From positions 9,052,001 to 9,116,000 of the forward strand of contig NZ_CP063808.1 of assembly GCF_018128905.1 (NCBI RefSeq): a DNA stretch of 64,000 bases. Direction: 5' to 3'. The notes beneath the pieces were generated by a model. That model was not told the DNA's origin and did no database searches. It saw nothing but the letters and a program-made list of their open reading frames with translations. Both the position numbers and the translations under genes were made by a program. Positions 26,101 through 34,753 of this stretch are shown piece by piece. Origin of the DNA: Streptomyces sp. A2-16 (GTDB lineage Bacteria; Actinomycetota; Actinomycetes; Streptomycetales; Streptomycetaceae). The stretch's first letter is position 1. Each line of letters starts with the position of its first letter.

Positions 26101-27072
26101 ATGACGACGGACACCCCGGCACGGCTCCTGACGCTCCTCTCCCTCCTCCAGACGCCCCGCGAATGGCCCGGCGGCGAGCTCGCCGACCGCCTCCAGGTCT
26201 CCCGGCGCACGGTCCGGCGGGACATCGACCGCCTCCGCGAACTGGGCTACCCCGTCCAGGCGACCAAGGGTTCCGACGGCGGCTACCGGCTCGTCGCGGG
26301 CAAGGCCCTGCCTCCGCTCGTCCTCGACGACGAGGAGGCGGTGGCCATCGCGGTCGGGCTGCGGGCGGGGGCGGGGCACGCGGTCGAGGGGATGGACGAG
26401 GCCTCGGTGCGGGCCCTGGCGAAACTGGAACAGGTCCTGCCGTCCCGCCTGCGGCACCGCGTTTCCACCTTCCAGGCCGCGACGACCGCCCTGACCAGTG
26501 GGGACGGGGCGACCATCCCGACCGAGACCCTGACGGTGATGGCGTCCACGGTCGCAGGGCACGAACGGCTCCGCTTCGCCTACCGCGCGAAGGACGGCGC
26601 CGAGTCCCGGCGGGTGGTGGAGCCGCACCGCCTGGTCTCCACCGGCCGGCGCTGGTACCTCATCGCCTACGACCTCGACCGCGGCGACTGGCGGACCTTC
26701 CGGGTCGACCGGGTGAACGACCCCTTCGCCACGGGGGCCCGCTTCGCACCGCGGGAGCTGCCGACGGGAGGTGCGGCGGAGTATCTGCGGCAGTCGATGC
26801 AGCGCCGCCAGGAGACGTACGAACTGGTCGTCACCTTCGAGGGCGATGTGTCGGTGGTGGGGGCCCGGATTCCGGCGTGGATGGGGGTGCCCGAGTCCCT
26901 CGGCGAGGGCCGGTGCCGGTTGCGGGCGGCCGTAGGGGACCCCATGGAGTGGATGGCGGTGCGCCTGGCGATGACCGAGGTGGAGTTCCGGGTGGAGGAG
27001 CCACCGGAACTCGTGGCAGCGGTGCGGGAGTTGGGGGGCCGTCTGATGCGGGCGTCAGGGCAAGTCGTCTGA
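26101..27072 (+). CDS. HTH/WYL-domain transcriptional regulator
   Basis: The 323-residue regulator has an N-terminal HTH (RLLTLLSLLQTPREWPGGEL, then ADRLQVSRRTVRRDIDRLRE) and a WYL domain around residues 140-230, with RRWYLIAYDLDRGDWRTFRV containing the name-giving W-Y-L. A C-terminal WCX-like domain follows. The ATG at 26101 (MTTDTPARLLTLL) is preferred over 26050, since the extra residues do not belong to the fold. It is divergent from the DHA2 pump gene and likely its repressor or ligand-responsive activator. Confidence 0.92.
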   Translation: MTTDTPARLLTLLSLLQTPREWPGGELADRLQVSRRTVRRDIDRLRELGYPVQATKGSDGGYRLVAGKALPPLVLDDEEAVAIAVGLRAGAGHAVEGMDEASVRALAKLEQVLPSRLRHRVSTFQAATTALTSGDGATIPTETLTVMASTVAGHERLRFAYRAKDGAESRRVVEPHRLVSTGRRWYLIAYDLDRGDWRTFRVDRVNDPFATGARFAPRELPTGGAAEYLRQSMQRRQETYELVVTFEGDVSVVGARIPAWMGVPESLGEGRCRLRAAVGDPMEWMAVRLAMTEVEFRVEEPPELVAAVRELGGRLMRASGQVV

Positions 27073-27239
27073 GGGGGTGCGGGGTTCGGGATGCGGAGCG
27101 ACCGCGGGTGCCGCCGCCGCAGGCCCTCAGGGGCACGGGGAACGGCTCGAAACACCCGCCCCGCCGCACGCGCGCCCGCCCAGGGACCGCCTGTTCGACC
27201 GCCGGAGGCACCTCCGCCGGTGTGACAGAATCTCCCCTT

Positions 27240-27280
27240 CGGTGGGTCACCCCGTGGTTCAGGTACGGGGTGACCCACCG
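27240..27280. repeat. Perfect 16-bp inverted repeat downstream of the WYL regulator
   Basis: The arm CGGTGGGTCACCCCGT pairs with its exact complement across a 9-base spacer. It lies about 170 bases after the WYL gene. It may be a terminator for that gene; the length is also in the range of a protein-binding operator. Around 27127 a decayed copy of the dispersed intergenic repeat can be seen. Confidence 0.75.
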
Positions 27281-27301
27281 TTGCACGTCCGGGGACGAAA
27301 A

Positions 27302-27485
27302 AGAGCCGGACCCCGGCGCCCGGGGGGAGGGGCGCCGAGATCCGGCTCTGGGAGAGTCCCGGCGCCGGGGGGGGATTGCGTCGGGACTTGGTTCAGGTGG
27401 GTCCGGAGGCAGGACCTCCGGGACCCGAACACCTGGACCCTGAAGTCTTGTTCCCAGGGTCCGGCCGTTTGAAGCGGCCTAGTAC
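27302..27485. terminator. Cluster of hairpins between the WYL gene and hrdD
   Basis: Four successive foldbacks fill this gene-free stretch. AGAGCCGGA pairs with TCCGGCTCT (27302-27350). GGGTCCGGAG pairs with CTCCGGGACCC with one bulge (27400-27425). GGACCCTG pairs with CAGGGTCC (27434-27461). GGCCG pairs with CGGCC (27462-27479). They probably end the hrdD transcript from the right and the WYL transcript from the left. Confidence 0.6.
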
Positions 27486-27537
27486 AGCCATGTTTACGCG
27501 GTCTTTCGCCACCCGGCGTACGCGGGCACATGCCCGC

Positions 27538-28536
27538 CTACGCCGCCGCGTCGAACCCGGTGCTGCGCGCCAGCTTCTTCAGCTCCAGCAGAGCGTGCTT
27601 CTCGATCTGCCGGATCCGCTCACGCGTGAGTCCGTGCTCCTTGCCGACCTCGGTCAGGGTGCGCTCGCGTCCGTCCTCGATGCCGTACCGCATCTTGATG
27701 ATGGAGGCGGTGCGCTGGTCGAGGCGGCCGATGAGGTCGTCCAGTTCCTCGCTGCGCAGCAGCGTCAGCACCGACTGCTCCGGCGAGACCGCCGAGGTGT
27801 CCTCCAGGAGGTCACCGAACTGGGTGTCGCCGTCGTCGTCCACCGACATGTTCAGCGAGACCGGGTCGCGGGCCCAGTCCAGGACGTCCGTCACGCGCTC
27901 CGCGTTGGAGCCGAGCTCGGCGGCGATCTCCGCGGGCTCCGGGTCGCGGCCGTGCTCGCGGTTGAACTCGCGCTGCACACGGCGGATGCGGCCCAGCTCC
28001 TCCACGAGGTGGACGGGCAGCCGGATGGTGCGGGACTGGTCGGCGATGGAGCGGGTGATGGCCTGACGGATCCACCAGGTCGCGTACGTCGAGAACTTGA
28101 AGCCCTTGCGGTAGTCGAACTTCTCGACCGCGCGGACCAGACCGGCGTTGCCCTCCTGGATCAGGTCGAGCAGGGGCAGTCCGCTGCGGGGGTAGCGGCG
28201 GGCCACGGCGACGACCAGGCGGAGGTTGGAGCGGATGAACACGTCCTTGGCGCGCTCGCTCTCCTCCACCAACGCCTCCAGCTCCTCGCGGGTGGCGTCC
28301 GCCTTGGCCTCCTCGAACCCGTCGAGGACCTGTCGGGCGAACACACCCGCCTCGATGATCTGGGACAGCTCGACTTCCTTGGCGGCGTCGAGCAGCGGCG
28401 TACGCGCGATCTCGTCGAGGTACATGCCGACCAGGTCGCGGTCGGCGATCTCGCCGCCATTGGCGCGAACACTGCGGGCCGCGTCGGTCGACCCGCCGGT
28501 GGCGGACTTACGACGGGCGACGGCACGGGTTGCCAT
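27538..28536 (-). CDS. hrdD: Principal-type (group 2) RNA polymerase sigma factor HrdD
   Basis: The 332-residue protein equals the length of S. coelicolor HrdD and starts with the same MATRAVARR-like sequence. Regions 1.2-2.4 contain RDLVGMYLDEIARTPLLDAA and the core FDYRKGFKFSTYATWWIRQA. Region 3 follows, and region 4.2 ends with VGKEHGLTRERIRQIEKHAL. It directs RNA polymerase to HrdB-like promoters and is dispensable in S. coelicolor. The ATG at 28536 was taken. A SigR-type promoter lies about 110 bases upstream. It is divergent from a GNAT acetyltransferase gene. Confidence 0.94.
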   Translation of the reverse strand: MATRAVARRKSATGGSTDAARSVRANGGEIADRDLVGMYLDEIARTPLLDAAKEVELSQIIEAGVFARQVLDGFEEAKADATREELEALVEESERAKDVFIRSNLRLVVAVARRYPRSGLPLLDLIQEGNAGLVRAVEKFDYRKGFKFSTYATWWIRQAITRSIADQSRTIRLPVHLVEELGRIRRVQREFNREHGRDPEPAEIAAELGSNAERVTDVLDWARDPVSLNMSVDDDGDTQFGDLLEDTSAVSPEQSVLTLLRSEELDDLIGRLDQRTASIIKMRYGIEDGRERTLTEVGKEHGLTRERIRQIEKHALLELKKLARSTGFDAAA

Positions 28537-28642
28537 GCGTGCTCCCTTGCGATGTTGGGTCAGCGGGTGGTCCTTCGGACGCTGGGTCCCGGCTCCGGTT
28601 GCTCTCCGGACTCTCCTCGGGTGCCCTGCATCCGATGGAAAC

Positions 28643-28669
28643 AACGACTGGAAACCGGACAGAATTCCC
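28643..28669 (-). promoter_or_regulatory. SigR-type (thiol-stress) promoter of hrdD
   Basis: On the minus strand GGGAAT is followed after exactly 18 bases by GTT. This is the SigR consensus GGGAAT-N18-GTT, placed about 110 bases before the hrdD start codon. hrdD of S. coelicolor is known to have a SigR-dependent promoter, so sequence and knowledge agree. Confidence 0.85.
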
Positions 28670-28729
28670 AAGGCGTGCCGCTATTTTTCTGATCTTGCAG
28701 TACCCTGTCCGGCCACATGGGGAGGCGTG

Positions 28730-29260
28730 ATGTCGTCGGAACGTACAGAGGTGCAGGTCAGGCCGGGAGTCGACAGCGACCTCGGACCGCTCACCGATAT
28801 CTACAACCACTACGTTCGTGAGACGCCCATCACATTCGACACCGCTGTCTTCACCCCGGAAGAGCGCCGCCCTTGGCTGCTCTCCCACCCTGAAGACGGC
28901 CCGTACCGTCTGATGGTTGCCAGCGACACGGACCCGACAGGAACCTCACAGCGGATCCTCGGGTACGCCACATCCAGCCCGTTTCGCGTGAAGCCCGCGT
29001 ACGCGACCTCCGTGGAGGTCACCGTCTACCTCGCCCCGGACGCGGGGGGCCGCGGTGTCGGCACCCTCCTGTACAAGGCGCTCTTCGAGGCGCTGTCCGG
29101 TGAGGACCTGCATCGGGCCTACGCGGGCATCGCCCAGCCGAACGAAGCGTCCACGCGGCTTCATGAACGCTTCGGGTTCCGGCACGTCGGCACCTACCGG
29201 GAGGTGGGCCGGAAGTTCGGTCGCTACTGGGACGTGGCCTGGTACGAGAAGGACCTGTAG
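28730..29260 (+). CDS. GNAT acetyltransferase, phosphinothricin acetyltransferase-like
   Basis: The 176-residue protein resembles PAT/Bar-type N-acetyltransferases. It shows the DIYNHYVRETPITFDTAVFT opening typical of that group, the TVYLAPDAGGRGVGTLLYKA acetyl-CoA loop, and the C-terminal ERFGFRHVGTYREVGRKFGR motif. The ATG at 28730 has GGGGAGG a few bases upstream. PAT relatives acetylate phosphinothricin or methionine sulfoximine-like amines; the true substrate is not shown. Confidence 0.9.
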   Translation: MSSERTEVQVRPGVDSDLGPLTDIYNHYVRETPITFDTAVFTPEERRPWLLSHPEDGPYRLMVASDTDPTGTSQRILGYATSSPFRVKPAYATSVEVTVYLAPDAGGRGVGTLLYKALFEALSGEDLHRAYAGIAQPNEASTRLHERFGFRHVGTYREVGRKFGRYWDVAWYEKDL

Positions 29261-29276
29261 GCCTGCGCGGGAAGGC

Positions 29277-30068
29277 TCAGCCGAACTGCACCGACCGCTT
29301 GGCCATTCCCATCCAGAATCCGTCGATCACCGACTTCTGCGCGTCCAGCTCACCGCTCACGTCCGCCGCGCCCATGGTGACGAAGAGCGGCGCGAAGTGT
29401 TCGGTGCGCGGATGGGCGTAACGCCCGGCGGGGGCCTTGTGGAGGAAGTCGAGCAGGGAGTCCACGTCCCGCGCCTCCAGTGCCCGCCGGCCCCAGTCGT
29501 CGAACTCGGAGGACCAGGTGGGCACTCCGGAGCCGACGTGACGCAGGGCGGCGAGGTTGTGGGTGAAGAAGCCGGAGCCGACGATCAGGACGCCCTCGTC
29601 GCGCAGCGGGGCGAGCTTGCGGCCGATCTCCATGAGCCGGACCGGGTCGAGGGTCGGCATGGAGATCTGGAGGACCGGGATGTCGGCCTCGGGGAACATC
29701 TCGACGAGGGGGACGTAGGCGCCGTGGTCCAGCCCGCGGTCCGGGATGTCCTGCACGGGGATGCCGGGGGCGCGCAGCAACTTGCGCACCGAGTCGGCGA
29801 GTTCGGGGGCGCCGGGGGCGCCGTACGTCACCTTGTAGTAGTGCTCGGGGAAGCCCCAGAAGTCGTAGACGAGCGGGACGGTCCGCACCGCGCCGAGGGC
29901 GAGGGGGGCCTCCTCCCAGTGGGCGGAGACCATGAGGATCGCCTTGGGGCGGGGCAGGTCAGCGGACCAGGCGGCGAGCTCGCCGGGCCAGATCGGGTCG
30001 TCCGCGAGTGGCGGGGCGCCGTGGCTCAGATAGAGGGCGGGCATGCGCTCCAGCGTGTCGGCGGACAT
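29277..30068 (-). CDS. Class III extradiol dioxygenase, DODA (YgiD) type
   Basis: The 263-residue protein belongs to the plant-DODA/YgiD extradiol ring-cleaving dioxygenases that use a non-haem divalent metal. Likely metal and active-site histidines are in YLSHGAPPL, VSAHWEEAP, GLDHGAYVPL and THNLAALRHV, with EHFAPLFVTMGAAD near the end. Substrates of relatives are catechol-type compounds such as DOPA; here it is unknown. The divergent MarR gene shares a control region with repeated TTTAAGCTTC motifs and probably regulates it. Confidence 0.92.
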   Translation of the reverse strand: MSADTLERMPALYLSHGAPPLADDPIWPGELAAWSADLPRPKAILMVSAHWEEAPLALGAVRTVPLVYDFWGFPEHYYKVTYGAPGAPELADSVRKLLRAPGIPVQDIPDRGLDHGAYVPLVEMFPEADIPVLQISMPTLDPVRLMEIGRKLAPLRDEGVLIVGSGFFTHNLAALRHVGSGVPTWSSEFDDWGRRALEARDVDSLLDFLHKAPAGRYAHPRTEHFAPLFVTMGAADVSGELDAQKSVIDGFWMGMAKRSVQFG

Positions 30069-30123
30069 GGCGGCGGTTCCTCCGGTGCGTCAGGGGTACT
30101 TCATGGACACTTCGGCAATGTGC

Positions 30124-30180
30124 TTCAAATTTAAAGCTTCTGCTTGCACTGACTGTACGCCTCATTTGTTTAAGCTTCAA
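30124..30180. promoter_or_regulatory. Shared operator region of the dioxygenase and MarR genes
   Basis: Two AT-rich elements stand out in GC-rich surroundings: TTCAAATTTAAAGCTTC at 30124 and TTTGTTTAAGCTTCAA at 30165. They share the core TTTAAgCTTC and are 39 bases apart, between the divergent start codons (30068 and 30206). They look like MarR-family binding sites covering both promoters. Confidence 0.6.
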
Positions 30181-30205
30181 GGAGAGAGCTCGTAGAGTGG
30201 GATAC

Positions 30206-30715
30206 ATGAACACGGCATCGGTCCCCGACGGGGAGCCCCAGTGGCTCGACGACGAAGAGCAGCGCATCTGGCGCTCGTACGTGCACGCCACGACCCTGCT
30301 CGAGGATCACCTCGACCGCCAGCTGCAGCGGGACGCGGGCATGCCGCACATCTACTACGGGCTGCTCGTCGGACTCGCCGACGCGCCCCACCGGCGGCTG
30401 CGGATGACCGAGCTGGCCATGAAGTCGAAGATCACCCGGTCCCGGCTCTCGCACGCGATCGCCCGTCTGGAGCGCAACGGCTGGGTGCGCCGGGAGGACT
30501 GCCCGGACGACAAGCGGGGCCAGTTCGCGGTGCTCACGGACGAGGGCCGGGAGATGCTGCGGGGCGCCGCGCCGGGCCATGTGCGGGCCGTGCGCAACGC
30601 CGTCTTCGACCGGCTCACCCCGGAACAGCAGAAGTCCCTCGGCGAGATCATGCAGATCGTCGCCGAGGGACTTCAGCCGGACGAGGCCGGCGCGGATCTG
30701 CCCTGGCTCCGCTGA
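30206..30715 (+). CDS. MarR-family transcriptional regulator
   Basis: The 169-residue winged-helix regulator shows the MarR pattern: LRMTELAMKSKITRSRLSHA as recognition helices, IARLERNGWVRREDCPDDKR with the DxR wing motif, and QFAVLTDEGREML. The ATG at 30206 was chosen because the product begins MNTASVPDGEPQWLDDEEQR, a normal MarR N-terminal helix. Divergent from the dioxygenase gene; MarR proteins usually sense phenolic or oxidant ligands, which fits a ring-cleavage enzyme neighbour. Confidence 0.93.
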   Translation: MNTASVPDGEPQWLDDEEQRIWRSYVHATTLLEDHLDRQLQRDAGMPHIYYGLLVGLADAPHRRLRMTELAMKSKITRSRLSHAIARLERNGWVRREDCPDDKRGQFAVLTDEGREMLRGAAPGHVRAVRNAVFDRLTPEQQKSLGEIMQIVAEGLQPDEAGADLPWLR

Positions 30716-30820
30716 GCCGCTCACTCAGCGCAACCAGGGCAGTTCCTGGGGTCGTACGTACGGAGCGTCCCCTCCCCGTACGTACGAGGTTCTCGAAGGG
30801 GTACCGCGGGGCGGTCGCCG

Positions 30821-32362
30821 TCAGTGGGCGACGACCGGCACCGCCAGCTCGTCCTCGGCGCCCTCGGCGGACCCGGCCACGGCGGTCGTGTCCGGACGGC
30901 CGGCGTTGACGAGGGTCACCACGATCACCGCGGCGAGCACCAGCATGCCCACGGCGAACCAGATCGCGTTGGTGTAGCCGTGCACCTGGCCCTCCAGCGC
31001 CACCAGCTGCTGCTGCGACTTGGAGGTCGCGGAGCCGATGTGGTCGGCGATGTAGGAGGTGGTGGCCGAGGCGGCGATCGTGTTCAGCAGGGCCGTACCG
31101 ATCGCGCCGCCGACCTGCTGCGAGGTGTTGACCATCGCGGAGGCGACACCGGCGTCACGGGGCTCGACGCCCAGGGTGGCCAGGGACATGGCGGGCATGA
31201 ACGCCGTACCCATGCCGAGACCGAGCAGGAGCATCGCGGGCAGGATGATCGAGGCGTACGACGAGCCGATCTCCAGCTGCGTCATCAGCAGCATGCCGAC
31301 CGCGGCGACCAGGAAGCCGGGGCCCATCAGCATGCGGGCCGGCAGCCGGGTCATCAGACGGGTGCCGATCTGGGTCGAGCCGACCATCATGCCGACGATC
31401 ATCGGCATGAAGGCGAAGCCGGTCTTGATCGGCGTGAAGCCCTTCACGATCTGCAGGTAGTAGGTGAGGAACAGGAAGGTGCCGAACATCGCGATGATCG
31501 CGATGCCGAGGGAGAGGTAGATACCGCCGCGGTTGCGGTCGGTGATCACGCGCAGCGGCAGCAGCGGGGCCTTGACCCTGGCCTCGGTGACGACGAAGGC
31601 GATCAGCAGCACGGCCGACGCGACGAACATGGCGACGGTCACGGAGTCGCCCCAGCCGTCGGACTCGGCGCGGGTGAAGCCGTAGACCAGCGCGACCAGG
31701 CCCAGGGTGGACAGCAGGACGCCGGGGATGTCGAGCGGGTTGCGGTTGCGGCCGCCCTCGGGCTCACGGATGACGAAGTACGCGCCGAGCGCGGCGACGA
31801 TCGCGAACGGGATGTTCACGAAGAAGGTCCAGCGCCAGTCCATGTACTCGGTCAGCACACCGCCGAGGATGAAGCCCACGGCACCGCCACCACCGGCGAT
31901 CGCGCCGTAGATGCCGAAGGCCTTGGCGCGCTCCTTGGCGTCCGTGAACATCACGGCGAGCAGGGAGAGCGCGGCGGGCGCGAGCAGTGCACCGAAGACG
32001 CCCTGGAGGGCGCGGGCGCCGAACATCATGGCGCCGGAGGTGGCGGCACCGCCGAGCGCGGAGGCCGCGGCGAAGCCGATCAGGCCGACGACGAAGGCGT
32101 TCTTGCGGCCCCACAGGTCGGCTATGCGGCCGCCGAAGAGCAGGAGTCCGCCGAAGGCGAGGGCGTAGGCCGTGACGACCCACTGCCGGTTGCCGTCGGA
32201 GATGCCGAGGTCGGTCTGGGCCGACGGCAGGGCGATGTTCACGATGGTGGCGTCGAGGACGACCATCAGCTGGGCGAGCGCGATGAAGACGAGCGCTTTC
32301 CAGCGGTTGGCGTCACCGGACGGTGCCGGTGCGCTCGGAGCCTTTGCGGCTGTTTCAGACAT
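30821..32362 (-). CDS. MFS drug efflux transporter, DHA2 type
   Basis: The 513-residue protein has 14 helices. Motifs include AQLMVVLDATIVNIALPSAQ in helix 1, LLFGGRIADLWGRKNAFVVG as loop 2-3 motif A, and GFILGGVLTEYMDWRWTFFV for motif C plus the WRWTFFVN signature. It probably exports an antibiotic or hydrophobic compound. The ATG at 32362 (MSETAAKAPSAP) was chosen; an in-frame GTG at 32374 adds four residues. It lies 96 bases downstream of a TetR gene in the same direction, so the two likely form one autoregulated operon. Confidence 0.93.
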   Translation of the reverse strand: MSETAAKAPSAPAPSGDANRWKALVFIALAQLMVVLDATIVNIALPSAQTDLGISDGNRQWVVTAYALAFGGLLLFGGRIADLWGRKNAFVVGLIGFAAASALGGAATSGAMMFGARALQGVFGALLAPAALSLLAVMFTDAKERAKAFGIYGAIAGGGGAVGFILGGVLTEYMDWRWTFFVNIPFAIVAALGAYFVIREPEGGRNRNPLDIPGVLLSTLGLVALVYGFTRAESDGWGDSVTVAMFVASAVLLIAFVVTEARVKAPLLPLRVITDRNRGGIYLSLGIAIIAMFGTFLFLTYYLQIVKGFTPIKTGFAFMPMIVGMMVGSTQIGTRLMTRLPARMLMGPGFLVAAVGMLLMTQLEIGSSYASIILPAMLLLGLGMGTAFMPAMSLATLGVEPRDAGVASAMVNTSQQVGGAIGTALLNTIAASATTSYIADHIGSATSKSQQQLVALEGQVHGYTNAIWFAVGMLVLAAVIVVTLVNAGRPDTTAVAGSAEGAEDELAVPVVAH

Positions 32363-32458
32363 GGGGGTACCCACTTCGGGACTTCGGTTCGGAAAAAGGT
32401 CTTCGAGGACGTACTAGGGACTGGTCTGGTGTTCTGAACTCATCGGCGCCGGATCAGG

Positions 32459-33103
32459 TCAGGCCTGGCGCAGGTCCTCCAGGGTCGAGGCCGTGCCCGG
32501 GAGGATGGAGCGGGCCGGGGCCCGCAGTCCGTCCAGGAACAGCTGGAGATGGCGGTGGACGAACCGGTCGATCTGGAAGCAGGCGGTGCCCGCCGGCGGC
32601 CGGCTGAGCTGGGCGACCACGATCAGCAGGTCACCCGAGTCCACGTCGGTACGGAGCTGGCCGGCCGCCTTCGCGCGGTTCATGAGCTCGACGACGAGCT
32701 CCTCGCACCGCACGCGCGCGGCCTCCAGGTCCGGATGGTTCTGGTCGAAGGTGCTCTGGATCATCGGGCACAGCGCGCTGAGCCGCTCGTCGGCGGCGGT
32801 GTGCACGAAACGCTCCAGGGCCTCGAAGGCGTCCCCGGTCTCCGTGAGCGCGATCTCGGCCGCCTCGGTGGTGCGGTCCATGACCGAGCACACCACCTCA
32901 CGGACGAGCGCGTCGCGGTCGGGGAAGTTGCGGTACACCGTGGCATTGCCGACGCCGGCCCGGCGGGCGATCTCGTCGAGCGGCACGTCAGGGCCGAACT
33001 CGGTGAACATCTCCCGGGCGGCGGTGACGATCCGCTCGCGGTTGCGCAGGGCGTCGGCGCGGGGCCGGGGCGCCTTGCGCTGCGCGGTCGTCGTGGCGGT
33101 CAC
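32459..33103 (-). CDS. TetR-family repressor of the adjacent MFS pump
   Basis: The 214-residue protein has a TetR HTH at residues 20-65 (RERIVTAAREMFTEFGPDVP, then LDEIARRAGVGNATVYRNFP) and a ligand-binding C-terminal half. It precedes the DHA2 pump gene in one direction. Two near-identical 17-bp palindromes just upstream are the obvious operators for self-repression and pump control. The ligand is unknown but should be a pump substrate. Confidence 0.93.
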   Translation of the reverse strand: MTATTTAQRKAPRPRADALRNRERIVTAAREMFTEFGPDVPLDEIARRAGVGNATVYRNFPDRDALVREVVCSVMDRTTEAAEIALTETGDAFEALERFVHTAADERLSALCPMIQSTFDQNHPDLEAARVRCEELVVELMNRAKAAGQLRTDVDSGDLLIVVAQLSRPPAGTACFQIDRFVHRHLQLFLDGLRAPARSILPGTASTLEDLRQA

Positions 33104-33142
33104 GGTGCACTCCTCTGGTCGAAGACTTGAGACTTCACGATC

Positions 33143-33199
33143 CGGGGAGCCGTTCCCCGCTTCGCTCGGACACAGGTCTAAACGGGGAGACGCTCCCCG
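33143..33199. promoter_or_regulatory. Twin TetR operators
   Basis: CGGGGAGCCGTTCCCCG at 33143-33159 and CGGGGAGACGCTCCCCG at 33183-33199 are 17-bp palindromes of the form CGGGGAGnCGnTCCCCG. They are 40 bases apart centre to centre and upstream of the TetR start at 33103. The spacing of almost four helical turns would let two dimers bind on one face. Confidence 0.8.
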
Positions 33200-33362
33200 G
33201 TTATTTCGGGTTGAGGAGAAAATATGTTGTGACCTGAGTCACAGGCTTCCGGATACCCACGTTCGGTCTCCTCCAGCGCGCGTCCACCCCTCCCCCGGCA
33301 GAGGGTGATCGAAAAGGTGCAGCCTTCGGACCAGCGGCTGCCGCGCTCCGGAGGGTGCCCGC

Positions 33363-34640
33363 ATGCCGTGGACCAGACGTCGCATACGACCGCGCCGCAT
33401 CGCCGCCCTGGCCTCCGTGACCGCGCTGACCCTCGCGGTCAGCACCTCGGCCGGCACCGAACCCGCCGCCCCCGGGGCCACGACCGCCGGCCCGATCTCC
33501 CTGGCCCGCTCCGGCACCCACGGGGCCTGCCTGATCAGCGGCGGCCCGGCCGTCCAGATGTCCGAGGGCCTGCCCACACCCGACGGATACTCCCGCTCCA
33601 CCGGCACGGTCCGCGCCCTCACCCTGATGATCGACTTCTCCGACGCGCCCGGCTCCGGCAGCGCACTCGACCGCTTCCGCGAGTTCTTCCCGCAGACCCA
33701 GGACTGGTTCCGCACCAGTTCCTACGGCCGCCTCGACTACCGCCCCGAGACCCCGATCACCGACTGGCTGCGCATGCCGAAGTCCTTCCGGGCCTACGGC
33801 ATAGAGCGCGGCGCCCCCTTCGACCCGGGCTACCGCCGACTGGTCCAGGACATCGTGACGGCCGCCGATCCCAGGGTGGACTTCCGGTCGTACGACTTCC
33901 TGAACGTCCTGGTGACCCCGAACGCCGGACCCTCCGCCCTCGACACGGTCCTGTCGGTGACCTTCGCCGGCAACCCGGACGCCCCGGTCGCCGACGGCGT
34001 CCCCGTCGCCAACGCCTCCTTCGTGTACTCCCGCCAGGACGACGGCTCCGGCTCGTTCCCGAAGACCGGCTACCGGGTGCTGCCCCACGAGAACGGCCAT
34101 GTCTTCGGCCTGCCCGACCTGTACACCCAGAACGGCGGAGGCGCGGTCGGCCACTGGGACATCATGAGCGAGGACTGGGGCGCCGACAACGACCTCCTCG
34201 GCTGGCACAAGTGGAAGCTGGGCTGGCTGGACGCGACGCAGGTCAACTGCGTGACGGAGCCCGGGACTTCGGAGTACACGCTGACCCCGCTGGCCCGGGC
34301 GGGCTCCGGCGCCAAACTCCTCTTCCTGCCCCTCGGCAGCCGCAGCGGCTACGCGGTCGAACTCCGCACCCGCGAGGGCAACGACGAGACCGTCTGCCGG
34401 CCGGGCGTCCTCGTCTACCGGGTCGACGCGGACGTGGACACCGGCCGGGGTCCGGTGCGCGTGTACGACGCGCGGCGCAACAGCGGGGGCTGCACCCGCA
34501 GCCCCAACGTCCACGCGGAACTCTCGGACGCGCCGTTCACGACCGGAGAGGAGTTCCGGGACCCGGGCCGGGGAATCCGGGTGCGGGTACTGGGGCCGGA
34601 CGGGGACGGGAACCAGCGGGTGTGGGTGACGCGGAGGTAG
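33363..34640 (+). CDS. Secreted M6-family (immune inhibitor A-like) metalloprotease
   Basis: The 425-residue protein has a Tat/Sec-like signal (RRRIRPRRIAALASVTALTL, then AVSTSAGTEPA) and a protease domain with VLPHENGHVFGLPDLYTQNG, the HExxH zinc motif extended to HExxHxxGLPD as in M6 peptidases. DIMSEDWGADND supplies the Met-turn region. The ATG at 33363 lies 262 bases from the TetR start. It is probably an extracellular protease of scavenging type. Confidence 0.92.
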   Translation: MPWTRRRIRPRRIAALASVTALTLAVSTSAGTEPAAPGATTAGPISLARSGTHGACLISGGPAVQMSEGLPTPDGYSRSTGTVRALTLMIDFSDAPGSGSALDRFREFFPQTQDWFRTSSYGRLDYRPETPITDWLRMPKSFRAYGIERGAPFDPGYRRLVQDIVTAADPRVDFRSYDFLNVLVTPNAGPSALDTVLSVTFAGNPDAPVADGVPVANASFVYSRQDDGSGSFPKTGYRVLPHENGHVFGLPDLYTQNGGGAVGHWDIMSEDWGADNDLLGWHKWKLGWLDATQVNCVTEPGTSEYTLTPLARAGSGAKLLFLPLGSRSGYAVELRTREGNDETVCRPGVLVYRVDADVDTGRGPVRVYDARRNSGGCTRSPNVHAELSDAPFTTGEEFRDPGRGIRVRVLGPDGDGNQRVWVTRR

Positions 34641-34684
34641 CGGGGGCGGGCGCCGTGGGCGTGCCTCCACCGCCGGACGGATTA

Positions 34685-34750
34685 CCGTAGGCGTGCCGCG
34701 ATCCCCGTACCGGAGAACCGCAGGCGTGCCGCGATCGCCGTACCGGAGAA
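34685..34750 (+). repeat. 33-bp tandem duplication reaching the regulator start codon
   Basis: Bases 34685-34717 and 34718-34750 are two 33-bp copies with two mismatches. Each ends in CCGGAGAA, so the ribosome-binding region is duplicated. The second copy lies three bases before ATG 34754. Slippage could change the leader of this gene. Confidence 0.85.
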
Positions 34751-34753
34751 CCG

